DNA of 64,000 nt from Streptomyces spectabilis (lineage in GTDB: Bacteria; Actinomycetota; Actinomycetes; Streptomycetales; Streptomycetaceae): the NCBI RefSeq assembly GCF_008704795.1, contig NZ_CP023690.1:3048501-3112500 (forward strand), given 5' to 3'. This document shows positions 49,478-58,601 of this stretch, one piece after another. Position 1 is the stretch's first letter. Each line of letters starts with the position of its first letter. Both the position numbers and the translations under genes were made by a program. The notes beneath the pieces are model-generated. The model made no database searches. It was not told the origin of the DNA and worked only from the letters and a program-made list of their open reading frames with translations.

Positions 49478-50909
49478 ACAGCACCGTCGCCTCGCCCGGC
49501 TCCGCCCGGGCGAGGCGGACGCGCAGGCGTTCGCCCAGGGGCAGGGGCGTACCGGCCTCGATCCGGGCGACGACGGCGGGGGCGGTCAACTGGACGGTGC
49601 CGACGGCCGGTTCCGCCTCCTTCACGTCCACGACCACCGCGTCGAAGACCTCGCCCACGCGGTCCTTGAGCAGGGCCGCCTCGACGATGTCGACGCACGC
49701 GCGCTCCACGGCGTTGCCGCGCCGGGTGCCCTCCGCCATCTCCTTGGGCAGCGCGGGCAGGGCCGCGAGCACCCACTCCGGCGGCGCGGCGTCCGCGCAC
49801 GCGGCCAGGCACAGCTCGGACGCGTAGCGGTCGACGAGACGGCGCAGCGGCGCCGTGCAGTGCGCGTACGGCGCGGCCACCGCGGCGTGCGTCGTCAGGT
49901 CGGGGACCTCACCGCCGCTGAACGCCGTGTACCCGGCGCCGCGCAGCAGCGTCGTGCACTCCTGGAGGAACGCGGCGTGGTGGGGCCGGCGCGGGTCGAG
50001 GGAGCGCACGAGCGCGGCGTACGGGACGTGGTGCGGCCAGTCGATGTCCAGGGCCCTCGCGGTCCTGCGCAGCCGGCCGACCGCGCCGTCCGGGGCGGTC
50101 GGCAGCGTCCGCAGCACACCCGTACCGGAATCGATCATGAGCTGGGCGGCGGCCATGCCCGTGAGCAGGGAGATCTGGGCGTTCCAGCCGTCGGCGGGCA
50201 GGGGCGCGCGGTAGACGAGTTCGTACGTGTCGCCGCCGGGGCCCTCGACGATCTCCTGCTCCGGGACGTCGAGGGAGATGCCGCCGCGCTCGACCTCCAG
50301 GCGCTCGCGCAGCCGGCCGATGTCCGCGAGCAGCGCGAGCGGCTCCTCGGCCGTCCCCGCGTCGATGTCCCGCTGCACGCCGTCGTAGTCGAGCTTGGCG
50401 CGGCTGCGGACCAGGGCGCGGCGCACGTCGGCGGACTCGGTGCGGCCGTCCGCGTCGAGGTCGACGCTCCACACCAGGGCCGGGCAGGTCTGGTCCGGCA
50501 GCAGACTGGCCGCGCCCTCGCTGAGGGCCGTCGGGTGCAGCGGCACCTTCTCGTCCGGGAAGTACAGGGTGGTGACGCGCCGGTGGGCCTCGGTGTCGAG
50601 CGGGCCCTTCGGGGTGACGTACGCGGCCACGTCGGCGATCGCGTACCGCACCCGGTAGCCGCCGCCCGCGCGGCGCGACAGGTGCATGGCCTGGTCCAGG
50701 TCGACGGACGTCGGCGGGTCGATCGTGAAGAAGGGGATGCCCGTCGCGTCCTCGTCCGGCAGCCGCGGGGCCGCTGCCGCGCGCTCCGCGTCCCTGAGGG
50801 CCTCCGCCGGGAACTTCTCGGGTACGTCCAGCCTTGCTCGCAGGTCGCGCAGCGCTGCCCGCAGCGGGGCCTCGGCTGCGCCGGTCACACGGAGGTGGCG
50901 GCGGGGCAT
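49464..50909 (-). CDS. RNB-domain ribonuclease (RNase II/R family)
   Basis: 481 residues. Core RNB motifs: FTIDPPTSVDLDQAMHL with the metal-binding Asp residues, YAIADVAAYV, AHRRVTTLYFPDEKVPLHP, and YAHCTAPLRRLVDRY in the 3' part. The enzyme degrades RNA 3' to 5'. It is short: the N-terminal cold-shock domains of RNase R are absent, and only a small C-terminal beta domain follows, as in other actinobacterial single-domain forms. The frame is open upstream of ATG 50909; the start was chosen by homology. Confidence 0.9.
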   Translation of the reverse strand: MPRRHLRVTGAAEAPLRAALRDLRARLDVPEKFPAEALRDAERAAAAPRLPDEDATGIPFFTIDPPTSVDLDQAMHLSRRAGGGYRVRYAIADVAAYVTPKGPLDTEAHRRVTTLYFPDEKVPLHPTALSEGAASLLPDQTCPALVWSVDLDADGRTESADVRRALVRSRAKLDYDGVQRDIDAGTAEEPLALLADIGRLRERLEVERGGISLDVPEQEIVEGPGGDTYELVYRAPLPADGWNAQISLLTGMAAAQLMIDSGTGVLRTLPTAPDGAVGRLRRTARALDIDWPHHVPYAALVRSLDPRRPHHAAFLQECTTLLRGAGYTAFSGGEVPDLTTHAAVAAPYAHCTAPLRRLVDRYASELCLAACADAAPPEWVLAALPALPKEMAEGTRRGNAVERACVDIVEAALLKDRVGEVFDAVVVDVKEAEPAVGTVQLTAPAVVARIEAGTPLPLGERLRVRLARAEPGEATVLFTPA

Positions 50910-50960
50910 AACCCGAGCGTAGGCCCGCCTCTCCCGGGTGGCATCCGGTGTCCTTTCGGC

Positions 50961-51013
50961 TGCGGGTCTCGTCGTGGCTCGGCGCGCAGTTCCCCGCGCC
51001 CCTAAGGGGGGCG
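50961..51013. repeat. Related degenerate repeat
   Basis: TCGTCGTGGCTCGGCGCGC and CCCCGCGCCCCTAAGGGG resemble the two ends of the 70-bp repeat at 47432 and 52601, in the same orientation as copy 1, but the centre is missing. It lies between the divergent RNB and yaaA genes. Confidence 0.6.
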
Positions 51014-51068
51014 CACCACCCCGTACGCTGGGGCGGGCCACTTCCCATAACCGCCAAAGGAGAAAGCC

Positions 51069-51869
51069 TTGCTCGTCCTGCTGCCGCCGTCCGAGGGGAA
51101 GGCCGCCTCCGGGCGCGGGGCGCCGCTCAAGCCCGAGGGCCTGTCGCTGCCGGGGCTCGCCGGGGCCCGCGCCGCGGTGCTCGACGAGCTCGTGGAGCTG
51201 TGCGCCGCCGACGAGGAGAAGGCGCGGGAGGTCCTCGGCCTCAGCGAGGGGCTGCGCGGCGAGGTCGCCAAGAACGCCGAGCTGCGCACCGCCGGGGCCC
51301 GCCCGGCCGGTGAGATCTACACCGGCGTCCTGTACGACGCGCTCGACCTGGCCACGCTCGACACGGCGGCGAAGCGGCGCGCCGCGCGCTCCCTGCTGGT
51401 CTTCTCCGGCCTGTGGGGCGCGGTCTCCGTCGCCGACCGCATCCCCTCCTACCGCTGCTCGATGGGCGTGAAGCTGCCGGGCCTCGGCGCGCTCGCCGCG
51501 CACTGGCGCGGCCCGATGGCGTCCGTGCTCCCTGAGGCCGCCGGGGACGGGCTCGTCCTGGACCTGCGCTCGGCGGCGTACGCGGCCGCGTGGAAGCCCA
51601 AGGGGGAGGTCGCGGGGCGGACCGCGACGGTACGGGTGCTGCACGCGCGCGTGGTGGACGGGGTGGAGCGGCGCTCCGTCGTCTCCCACTTCAACAAGGC
51701 CACGAAGGGCCGCATCGTGCGCTCGCTCCTGACCGCGGGGGCCGCGCCCGCGTCCCCCGCCGAGCTGGTGGAGGCGCTGCGGGACCTCGGGCACACGGTG
51801 GAAGCGGAACCGCCCGCGAAGCCGACCGCCGCGTGGGCCCTCGACGTGGTGGTGCGGGACATCCACTGA
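51069..51869 (+). CDS. yaaA: YaaA (DUF328) peroxide-stress protein
   Basis: 266 residues. YaaA signatures: [14 protein letters not shown] at the start, [33 protein letters not shown] and [15 protein letters not shown]. In E. coli YaaA lowers free iron during peroxide stress and binds DNA. The TTG start has AAGGAG 6 nt upstream. Given the iron genes at both ends of the window the theme is notable, but there is no iron box here. Confidence 0.92.
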   Translation: MLVLLPPSEGKAASGRGAPLKPEGLSLPGLAGARAAVLDELVELCAADEEKAREVLGLSEGLRGEVAKNAELRTAGARPAGEIYTGVLYDALDLATLDTAAKRRAARSLLVFSGLWGAVSVADRIPSYRCSMGVKLPGLGALAAHWRGPMASVLPEAAGDGLVLDLRSAAYAAAWKPKGEVAGRTATVRVLHARVVDGVERRSVVSHFNKATKGRIVRSLLTAGAAPASPAELVEALRDLGHTVEAEPPAKPTAAWALDVVVRDIH

Positions 51870-51962
51870 GCCGGGCGGGTCTTCGGCGGCGGGGCACGCC
51901 ACTCGTTGCAGAGCGCGCAACGGGCTTTGCGGAGGGTGGTGAGGGCGGGGCACGATGCCCCC

Positions 51963-52610
51963 ATGGACTCCCCCGCCGCCCAGGCCTCCGTGCTGGACCT
52001 CGCCCCCGTCATCCCCGTAGTCGTGGTGGACACCGTCGACGCCGCCGTGCCGCTCGCGCGGGCGCTCGTCGCGGGGGGCCTGCCCGCCATCGAGGTCACG
52101 CTGCGGACGCCGGTGGCCCTCGACGCGATCCGGGCGATCGCCGCCGAGGTCCCGGACGCGGTGGTGGGCGCGGGCACGGTCATCTCGCCCGACCACGTCA
52201 AGGGCGCGGTGGACGCGGGGGCCCGGTTCCTGGTCAGCCCGGGGTGGACGGAGACCCTCCTGGAGGCGCTGAAGGGGTCCGGCGTCCCGTTCCTGCCGGG
52301 CGTGTCGACGACCTCGGAGGTCGTGGCGCTGCTCGAACGCGGCGTGCGCGAGATGAAGTTCTTCCCCGCGGAGGCGGCCGGGGGCACCGCCTATCTGAAG
52401 TCCCTCGCGGGCCCGCTCCCGGGGGCCCGCTTCTGCCCGACCGGCGGCGTCTCCGCGGCGTCCGCGCCGTCGTACCTGGAGCTCGCGAACGTCGGGTGCG
52501 TGGGCGGCAGCTGGATGCTGCCCGCGGAGGCCGTGGCGGCCGGGGACTGGGGCCGGATCGAGTCCCTGGCCCGCGAGGCAGCGGCGCTCCATTGCGAGAG
52601 CGCCCCGTAG
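51963..52610 (+). CDS. eda: KDPG/KHG aldolase
   Basis: 215 residues. Class I aldolase features: [12 protein letters not shown] with the catalytic Glu, [22 protein letters not shown] with the Schiff-base Lys, and FCPTGGVS. It cleaves 2-keto-3-deoxy-6-phosphogluconate or 4-hydroxy-2-oxoglutarate to pyruvate. No edd gene is adjacent. The TAG stop lies inside repeat copy 2 (GCCCCGTAGGGGC), so the last residues (AP) are repeat-encoded. Confidence 0.93.
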   Translation: MDSPAAQASVLDLAPVIPVVVVDTVDAAVPLARALVAGGLPAIEVTLRTPVALDAIRAIAAEVPDAVVGAGTVISPDHVKGAVDAGARFLVSPGWTETLLEALKGSGVPFLPGVSTTSEVVALLERGVREMKFFPAEAAGGTAYLKSLAGPLPGARFCPTGGVSAASAPSYLELANVGCVGGSWMLPAEAVAAGDWGRIESLAREAAALHCESAP

Positions 52611-52670
52611 GGGCGCGGGGCTGTGTCGATATGCGGCTCCGCCGCGTGGGCGCGACCAGCCACGACGGAC
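52601..52670. repeat. 70-bp dispersed repeat, copy 2
   Basis: The inverted partner of 47432-47502: hairpin CGCCCCGTAGGGGCG, then GCGGGGCTGTGTCGATATGC and an end CCACGACGGAC. It starts inside the last codons of eda and includes its stop. It probably also ends transcription of eda. Confidence 0.92.
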
Positions 52671-52728
52671 CCGCTGCCGCCCGACGGCATGGTGCGGCAA
52701 CCCGGCTAGGCGCTTGGACGGCGCACGC

Positions 52729-54057
52729 TCACCGCAGGTGCCCCGTGTCGTTCAGGAGCCGGACGCTGGCGTTGCCGTCCGCGTAGTACGCCACCGCGGA
52801 CAGCGAGGCCGCCGACAGCTCCATGCGGAACAGGGACTCCGGCGGCGCGCCGAGGGCGAGCCGCACGAGCGTCTTGATGGGCGTGACGTGCGTGACGAGC
52901 AGCACGGTGCGGCCCGCGTACGCGGCCTGGAGCTTGTCGCGGGCCACCGAGACCCGGCTGGTGACCTCGGCGAAGGACTCGCCGCCCGGCGGCGCGACGT
53001 TCGGCGAGGCGAGCCACGCCGTCAGCTCGTCGGGGTAGCGCTCGCGCGCCTCGGCGAAGGTGAGCCCCTCCCAGGCGCCGAAGTCCGTCTCGCGCAGGCC
53101 CGGTTCCAGCTCGACGTCCAGGCCGAGGCGCGCCGCGACGGTGCGGGCGGTCTCCTGGCAGCGCAGCAGCGGGGAGGAGACGACGGCCTGCACGGTGCCG
53201 CGCGCGGCGAGCGCGGCGGCGACGCGGACGGCCTGCTCACGGCCGGCGTCGGACAGGGAGGGGTCGCTCCCGCCGCTGCCGGAGAAGCGCTTCTCGGGCG
53301 TCAGCGGGGTCTCGCCGTGGCGCAGGAGGACGAAGGTCGCGGGGGCACCGAGGTCGGCCGCGCCCCAGCCGACGGGCGGGGCCGCGGTGGCCGTGCCGGT
53401 GCCGGACGGCTCGCCGGAGGCACCGGACCCGTCGGCCGCGACGGAGCGTGCCGCCCTGGCGTCGGCCGTGACGGCATCGGCACCCGGCCGCGCCGCGGCG
53501 GAGGCCTTGCCGGTCGCCCCGGCGAGGGCCGCGCGCGCCCTGGCCGCGCCCGCGGCCGCGTCGCCGGGCGGGCCCGCGGGCTCCGCGGCGGCGCGGGACG
53601 CGGCGCGCAGGTCCGCCGTCGACGCCGCCGCCGACCACTGCTCGCCGCGCTTGCCCGCGTCCATGGCCTCGTTCGCCAGGCGGTCCGCGTGCTTGTTCTT
53701 CTCGCGCGGGATCCACTGGTAGGTGACCTGCGCGCCGGAGGCGACCGCGGCCGCCTCGGCGGCCAGCGGCTTCATGTCGGGGTGCTTGATCTTCCAGCGG
53801 CCCGACATCTGCTCGACGACCAGCTTGGAGTCCATGCGGACCCGGATCGTCGCGTCGGGGTCCAGCTCGCGGGCCGCCTTCAGGCCCGCTACCAGGCCCT
53901 TGTACTCGGCCACGTTGTTCGTGGCGACGCCGACGTACTCGGCGGTCTCCGCCAGCGTCTCACCGGTGACGGCGTCGATGACGACCGCGCCGTAGCCCGC
54001 GGGCCCCGGGTTGCCCCGGGAGCCGCCGTCGGCCTCGACGATGAACTCCTGCGCCAC
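52729..54057 (-). CDS. Bifunctional RNase H / acid phosphatase (CobC-like)
   Basis: 442 residues. N-terminal RNase HI domain: FIVEADGGSRGNPGPAGYG with the first Asp, NNVAEYKGLVAGL with Glu, RMDSKLVVEQMSGRWKIKH with Asp. A long Ala/Pro linker (about residues 145-240) leads to a histidine phosphatase: FVLLRHGETPLTPEKRFSG with the phospho-His and VTHVTPIKTLV with the second His. In mycobacteria the equivalent protein acts on RNA:DNA hybrids and as alpha-ribazole phosphatase. It follows the zinc-ribbon gene by 9 bp. Confidence 0.93.
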   Translation of the reverse strand: MAQEFIVEADGGSRGNPGPAGYGAVVIDAVTGETLAETAEYVGVATNNVAEYKGLVAGLKAARELDPDATIRVRMDSKLVVEQMSGRWKIKHPDMKPLAAEAAAVASGAQVTYQWIPREKNKHADRLANEAMDAGKRGEQWSAAASTADLRAASRAAAEPAGPPGDAAAGAARARAALAGATGKASAAARPGADAVTADARAARSVAADGSGASGEPSGTGTATAAPPVGWGAADLGAPATFVLLRHGETPLTPEKRFSGSGGSDPSLSDAGREQAVRVAAALAARGTVQAVVSSPLLRCQETARTVAARLGLDVELEPGLRETDFGAWEGLTFAEARERYPDELTAWLASPNVAPPGGESFAEVTSRVSVARDKLQAAYAGRTVLLVTHVTPIKTLVRLALGAPPESLFRMELSAASLSAVAYYADGNASVRLLNDTGHLR

Positions 54058-54066
54058 GCCCGCCCC

Positions 54067-54810
54067 TTACAGGCCGGACTCGGAGGTGCGCACCAGGATG
54101 CGGCTGCAGTTCTCGCAGCGCACGACCTTGTCGGGCGAGGCCGCCTTGATCTCGTTCACCTCGGTGATGTCCAGCTCCAGGCGGCAGCCCTCGCAGCGCC
54201 GCTGGTGGAGCTTGGCCGCGCCGATGCCGCCCTGCTTCACGCGCAGCCTGTCGTAGAGCCCGAGCAGGTCCGCGGGGACGGCGGCGGCGACGACCTCGCG
54301 GTCCTTGGTGACCGAGGCGGCCTCGCGGTCGAGCTCCGCCTGCGCGGCGTCCCTGCGGCCCGTCGCGTCGTCGAGCTTCGACTGCACGGAGGCGACCCGC
54401 TCGGTGAGCTCGGCGACGCGCTCCTGCGCGGACTCGCGGCGCTCCATGACCTCCAGGACGACGTCCTCCAGGTCACCCTGGCGCCTGGCGAGGGAGGTGA
54501 TCTCCTTCTGGAGGTTCTCCAGGTCCTTGGGCGAGGTGACCGCGCCGGAGTCCAGGCGCTGCTGGTCGCGGGCGGCGCGCTGGCGCACCTGGTCCACGTC
54601 CTGCTCGGCCTTGGTCTGCTCGCGGGCGCAGTCGCTGTCCTCGGTCTGCGCGGCCACGAGCAGGTCGCGCAGTTGCGTGAAGTCCTTCGTCAGCGACTCG
54701 ATCTCGGCGTGCTCGGGCAGCGACTTGCGCTTGTGCGCGAGCTGCGCGAGGCGTACGTCCAGGTCCTGGACGTCGAGGAGGCGGATCTGGTCGGCGGGCG
54801 CGGCGTTCAG
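54067..54810 (-). CDS. Coiled-coil protein with C4 zinc ribbon, CTG start
   Basis: 247 residues. Residues 1-180 are a long helical hairpin (LAQLAHKRKSLPEHAEIESL; VTSPKDLENLQKEITSLARRQ) and the end is a CxxC zinc ribbon (CEGCRLEL and CENCSRIL). Similar proteins are conserved next to NIF3 and RNase H genes in actinobacteria and may act in nucleic-acid handling. No ATG, GTG or TTG occurs in frame until 54657, which would cut the first helix. CTG 54810 has GGAG about 8 nt upstream and overlaps the NIF3 stop as CTGA. Confidence 0.88.
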   Translation of the reverse strand: MNAAPADQIRLLDVQDLDVRLAQLAHKRKSLPEHAEIESLTKDFTQLRDLLVAAQTEDSDCAREQTKAEQDVDQVRQRAARDQQRLDSGAVTSPKDLENLQKEITSLARRQGDLEDVVLEVMERRESAQERVAELTERVASVQSKLDDATGRRDAAQAELDREAASVTKDREVVAAAVPADLLGLYDRLRVKQGGIGAAKLHQRRCEGCRLELDITEVNEIKAASPDKVVRCENCSRILVRTSESGL

Positions 54811-55685
54811 TTGGGGGCTCCAAAGGAATCAGAAGGGGCGCGCGAGGCGCTCCCTGCGGGGGACGACGCGGCGTGGGCGGTCCAGGGGTCGGTGACCGTC
54901 TTCGAGACGTGGACGCGAAGCCCCCATCCGTGCCGGTCGGAGATCTCGTCGAGCTGAGCGGCCGCCAGCTCGCACCAGGGCCACTCGGTGGCCCAGTGCG
55001 CGGCGTCGAGCAGCGCGAGCGGTGCCTCGGCGCGGGCCTCCGACACCGGGTGGTGGCGCAGGTCGGCGGTGAGGAAGGCGTCGACCCCCGCGGCGCGCAC
55101 GGCGCCGAAGAGGCTGTCGCCCGAGCCGCCGCTGACCGCGACGGTACGGATCGGCTGCTCCGGGTCGCCCGCGGCGCGGACGCCCTGCGCGGTGGCGGGC
55201 AGCCGCCGCGCGGCGAGCTCGGCGAACTCGGTGAGGGTCAGCGGGTGTTCCAGCTCGCAGATGCGGCCGAGCCCGCGCCGCCCGTGCTCGTCGGCCGGGT
55301 CCGGCACCAGGGGGCGCAGGACGCGCAGGCCGAGGGCGCCCGCGAGGGCGTCGGAGACGCCCGGGTCCGCGGTGTCGGCGTTGGTGTGGGCGACGTGCAG
55401 CGCGATGTCGTTCTTGATCAGGTCGTGGACGACCCGGCCCTTGAACGTCGAGGCGGCCACCGTCGTCGTACCGCGCAGATAGAGCGGGTGGTGGGTGACG
55501 AGCAGGTCGGCGCCGAGCCGGACCGCCTCGTCGGCGATGTCCTGGACGGGGTCGACGGCGAACAGGACCCGGGAGACCTCCTGGTCCGGGTCACCGCAGA
55601 CCGTGCCGACCGCGTCCCACTGCTCGGCCCGCTCCGCGGGCCACAGGGCGTCGAGCGCGGCGATGACTTCAGACAGACGGGGCAC
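54807..55685 (-). CDS. NIF3-like dinuclear metal centre protein
   Basis: 292 residues. NIF3 motifs: ERAEQWDAVGTVCGDP, LLVTHHPLYLRG with the metal His pair, VAHTNADTADPGVSDALA, and DAFLTADLRHHPVSEA, LLDAAHWATEWPW near the C-terminus. It forms hexameric rings holding two metals per subunit; the substrate is unknown (GTP cyclohydrolase I type 2 by name). First gene of the NIF3 - zinc ribbon - RNase H operon. GTG start. Confidence 0.93.
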   Translation of the reverse strand: MPRLSEVIAALDALWPAERAEQWDAVGTVCGDPDQEVSRVLFAVDPVQDIADEAVRLGADLLVTHHPLYLRGTTTVAASTFKGRVVHDLIKNDIALHVAHTNADTADPGVSDALAGALGLRVLRPLVPDPADEHGRRGLGRICELEHPLTLTEFAELAARRLPATAQGVRAAGDPEQPIRTVAVSGGSGDSLFGAVRAAGVDAFLTADLRHHPVSEARAEAPLALLDAAHWATEWPWCELAAAQLDEISDRHGWGLRVHVSKTVTDPWTAHAASSPAGSASRAPSDSFGAPN

Positions 55686-55800
55686 GTACGAAAGGCTACC
55701 TGTAGGTCCTGCGCGCCTGAACCGGCGCCGCTCTCGCGCGGGCGGCCGACCGCCGTCCCGGCGACCCGATCGGCACGTTCCGTGAGCTACGCCACAGGCC

Positions 55801-56838
55801 CTACTTGACCAGGTGGTTCCGGAGGTCGTCCAGGACCAGGTCGGCGGCCGTCACGCCGAGGCCCAGGTACCAGGTCTCGTCCGGGACGTTCTTCGCCCGG
55901 CCCTCCTTCACGGCGTCGAGCTTCTTCCACAGCGGGTTGTTCTCGGCGCCCGCGCGGCCGGTCTTCTTCGGGTCGCCGTAGACGCCGGTGAAGATCCAGT
56001 CGGCGTCCGCCTCGTCGATCCGCTCCGGGCTGATCTCCGTGGCGAGATCGTTGACCTGCTGGTTCTTGGGCCGGGGCAGGCCGACGTCCGTCAGAACGGT
56101 GCCGATGAACGACGCCTTCGCGTACAGCCGGACGCGGTCGGGCATGTAGCGCAGCATGGTGACGGTCGGCTTCTTCGGGCCGATCTCCTCGCCGAGCGCC
56201 TTCGCCTTCTTCTCGTACGCGCCGAGCGCGGCCTTCGCCGCGGCGGTCCGGTCGAGCGCGGCGGCGTTGAGGAGGTAGTTCTGCTTCCAGGTGAAGCCGG
56301 GGCGCACGGAGAACACGGTGGGGGCGATCTTGGAGAGCTGCGGGTAGAGCTTGGCGGCGCGCAGCTCGCTGCCCAGGATCAGATCGGGCTTGAGGTTCGC
56401 GATCGCCTCCAGGTTGAGGGAGTTGATCGTGCCGATGTTCTTGGGGCTGCCCGCCCGCTTCTTCAGATAGCCGGGGACGCCGTCGTCGCCCTCGGTGGGG
56501 GCGTAGCCGACGGGCTTGACCCCGAGCGACACCACGTTGTCGAGCTCGCCGACGTCCAGGACCACCACGCGCTGCGGGCGCTGCTTCAGCTCCGTCTTGC
56601 CCAGGGCGTGCGTGAGGGTGCGCGGGAACTGGCCGGGCTTGGCCGTGGTGCCCATCCGCGCGGTCTTCTCGGCCGCCTTGGCGAAGTCCTCGCCGCCCTG
56701 GGCGACGGCCTTGCTGCCGCTGCCGTTGTCGCTCTTGCCGTCGCCGCCCGAGCCGCAGGCCGCGAGGGCGAGCGCCCCGGCCGCGGCGAGGGCGACGGCT
56801 GCGGCGGTGCGGGCGGGTCGACGGCGTCGTACGGACAT
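55801..56838 (-). CDS. Iron-siderophore ABC transporter substrate-binding lipoprotein
   Basis: 345 residues. The signal ends in LALAAC, a lipobox. The fold matches FhuD/DesE-type binders: RPQRVVVLDVGELDNVVSLGVKPVGY, then NLEAIANLKPDLILG and SVRPGFTWKQNYLL. No permease or ATPase gene is next to it, so it must use a transporter encoded elsewhere, as DesE does. GGAG 6 nt before ATG 56838. A degenerate iron box at 56898-56916 lies upstream. The exact siderophore (a hydroxamate is likely) cannot be read. Confidence 0.9.
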   Translation of the reverse strand: MSVRRRRPARTAAAVALAAAGALALAACGSGGDGKSDNGSGSKAVAQGGEDFAKAAEKTARMGTTAKPGQFPRTLTHALGKTELKQRPQRVVVLDVGELDNVVSLGVKPVGYAPTEGDDGVPGYLKKRAGSPKNIGTINSLNLEAIANLKPDLILGSELRAAKLYPQLSKIAPTVFSVRPGFTWKQNYLLNAAALDRTAAAKAALGAYEKKAKALGEEIGPKKPTVTMLRYMPDRVRLYAKASFIGTVLTDVGLPRPKNQQVNDLATEISPERIDEADADWIFTGVYGDPKKTGRAGAENNPLWKKLDAVKEGRAKNVPDETWYLGLGVTAADLVLDDLRNHLVK

Positions 56839-56897
56839 CGGTGCTCCAGGGGGAGGTGCAGGGCGTGCGGGGTCCCGGGGCCGGGCCGCCACGCAAC

Positions 56898-56916
56898 TTA
56901 GGGTTGCCTCACCATA
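56898..56916. promoter_or_regulatory. Degenerate iron box upstream of the siderophore-binding lipoprotein
   Basis: TTAGGGTTGCCTCACCATA matches about 13 of 19 positions of the iron box and lies 59 bp before the start. Regulation is likely but weaker than at the two heme boxes. Confidence 0.5.
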
Positions 56917-57054
56917 ACCGCTCCCCATCGAGCACACTCGCCACCGCCTTCTCAGGCGATTCGGGACATCACCACACGTACGCGTGAAGCGACCGGCCTC
57001 GGATGCCACGCCAGTACGTGCGAAAACTAGCGTCGCGAGCGGAGGTGACCCCCC

Positions 57055-58296
57055 ATGACAGCGCCTGTGGCCGAGCCATCACCGCCCTCGCCGCCCACTC
57101 CCCCGGCACCGTCGCCGCCCCCGGCCCCGCCGGACACCGCGCGCACGACGCGGCGCGTCGAGGTGCCGGGCGGCGGGGCGGTCCTCGTGCCGGCCCCCGC
57201 GGCGCCCGCCGTCGCCCCGCGCGCCGCCCCGCCCGTCGTCCTCACCGCCGACGGGGCGTACGCCGCCCGGCTCACGCACACCGGCGGCTGCTGGTACCCC
57301 GAGCGCTGGACCCTCGACTCCCCCGAGCCGTACGCCGTGCCGCTGCCCGGGCACCAGCCCGAGGAGCCCGGCACCGCGGTGCTCCCGATGGCCGACGGCC
57401 GCGTCCTGGTGCACCGGCGGGCGGCGGGCCGCCACGTCTTCGCGCTCCTGTACCCCACCGGGCCCGGCACCGGCGAGGTGGCGCTCGGCGGCGTCGCCTG
57501 CGAGGGCGCGGAGCTGACCCTGCTGCCGCCCGCGCCGCGCGGCGGGTACGCCTACGCCCTGGCGGCGGGCGAGCGCTCCACGGCGGTGTGGCTGGTCGCG
57601 GGCGGCTCGTTCGGGCCCGAGCACCTCGCCGAGGTCCCCGGCCGCTGCACGGGCGGCGTCTGGCTCGACCGCGCCAACCGCATCCTGGCGCTCGACCGCG
57701 AGCTCGACGGCCTGACCAAGACGGTGGCGGTGGACCTGGAGCGCGGCGGCGAGGTGTCGCCGCTGCTCCAGATCGCGGCCGACAGCGACGACCGGCTGCT
57801 GCTCGCCGACGCCGACAGCGGGCTGCTGCTCATCCGCTCGGACGCGCCGGGCGAACCCCGCCTGGGCTGGGGCGTGTTGGGCAGCACGCACCCGGTGCGG
57901 TTCCCCGAGTGCCTGCGCCTGCCCGGCCGCGGGGCGACGCCGTTCGCGATCCAGCCCGGCCAGGTCCTCACCCCGGAGGCCTGCGCGGTCGCCCTGCGCG
58001 TCGACACCGGCGCCGACGCGCGGCCCGCGCTGTGCGCCTGGCGCGCCGCCGACCGGAAGGTCCATCAACTCACGCCGCCCGACGGCTGGTTGCCCGGCGC
58101 CGGCCACTGGACGCCGGAGGGCGTGCTGCGCCTGCCGTACGCCACCGGCGCGGGGCCCTGCGGGGTGGCCCGGATCGAGGTGCCGCGAGCCCCGGCCGCT
58201 CCGCCCGCCCGGGGCGAGACCGGAAACGCCCCCCGGGCCACCCGGCCCGTGCCCCTGCAACAGGCGCCCCTCGGGGGGCGCGCGGCGGGCGGTTAG
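57055..58296 (+). CDS. Beta-propeller-like protein of unknown function
   Basis: 413 residues. A Pro-rich N-terminus (30 residues) leads to repeated beta-hairpins (VLTADGAYAARLTHTGGCWYPE; VLPMADGRVLVHRRAAG; GVWLDRANRILALDRELDG), which suggests a beta-propeller. No signal peptide or catalytic motif is evident. GGAGGTGA just before ATG 57055 is a very strong ribosome binding site. A small gene follows after 44 bp. Confidence 0.75.
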   Translation: MTAPVAEPSPPSPPTPPAPSPPPAPPDTARTTRRVEVPGGGAVLVPAPAAPAVAPRAAPPVVLTADGAYAARLTHTGGCWYPERWTLDSPEPYAVPLPGHQPEEPGTAVLPMADGRVLVHRRAAGRHVFALLYPTGPGTGEVALGGVACEGAELTLLPPAPRGGYAYALAAGERSTAVWLVAGGSFGPEHLAEVPGRCTGGVWLDRANRILALDRELDGLTKTVAVDLERGGEVSPLLQIAADSDDRLLLADADSGLLLIRSDAPGEPRLGWGVLGSTHPVRFPECLRLPGRGATPFAIQPGQVLTPEACAVALRVDTGADARPALCAWRAADRKVHQLTPPDGWLPGAGHWTPEGVLRLPYATGAGPCGVARIEVPRAPAAPPARGETGNAPRATRPVPLQQAPLGGRAAGG

Positions 58297-58340
58297 ACTC
58301 GCCCGCCGGTACGAACGATCTTTACTACGGGGTGAGTTTC

Positions 58341-58496
58341 ATGACGACCGACACCACGACGGACACGATGACCGATCCGCGCTACGCCGAGGGCGGCGAG
58401 GAGGCGGGGCACGGCCGCCACCGGGGGCCCGGGGCCGCGCATGACGAGGAAACCGCGCCCAGCGGCCGGCACCGCCGGCAGGGCACGGAGGGCTGA
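58341..58496 (+). CDS. Small hydrophilic protein
   Basis: 51 residues, MTTDTTTDTMTDPRYAEGGE followed by His/Arg/Gly-rich repeats (HGRHRG, SGRHRRQGTEG). GGGGTGAG lies 6 nt upstream of ATG 58341, so it is probably translated. Function unknown; it may be cotranscribed with the preceding gene. Confidence 0.65.
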   Translation: MTTDTTTDTMTDPRYAEGGEEAGHGRHRGPGAAHDEETAPSGRHRRQGTEG

Positions 58497-58526
58497 CGCC
58501 CGGGGGCACCGCCTCATCGCGCTTCG

Positions 58527-58593
58527 CGCTCGTCCTCAAACGCCGGACGGGCTGGACAGTGCCGCTCGCGGCAGCGTTTCAGCCCGTCCGGCG
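58527..58593. repeat. Streptomyces intergenic palindrome, copy C
   Basis: CGTCCTCAAACGCCGGACGG and, after a 25-nt loop, TCAGCCCGTCCGGCG. The right arm is shortened compared with copy B. It sits between the convergent ends of the small gene and the SDR gene, as a terminator would. Confidence 0.8.
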
Positions 58594-58601
58594 TGGGGGG
58601 A

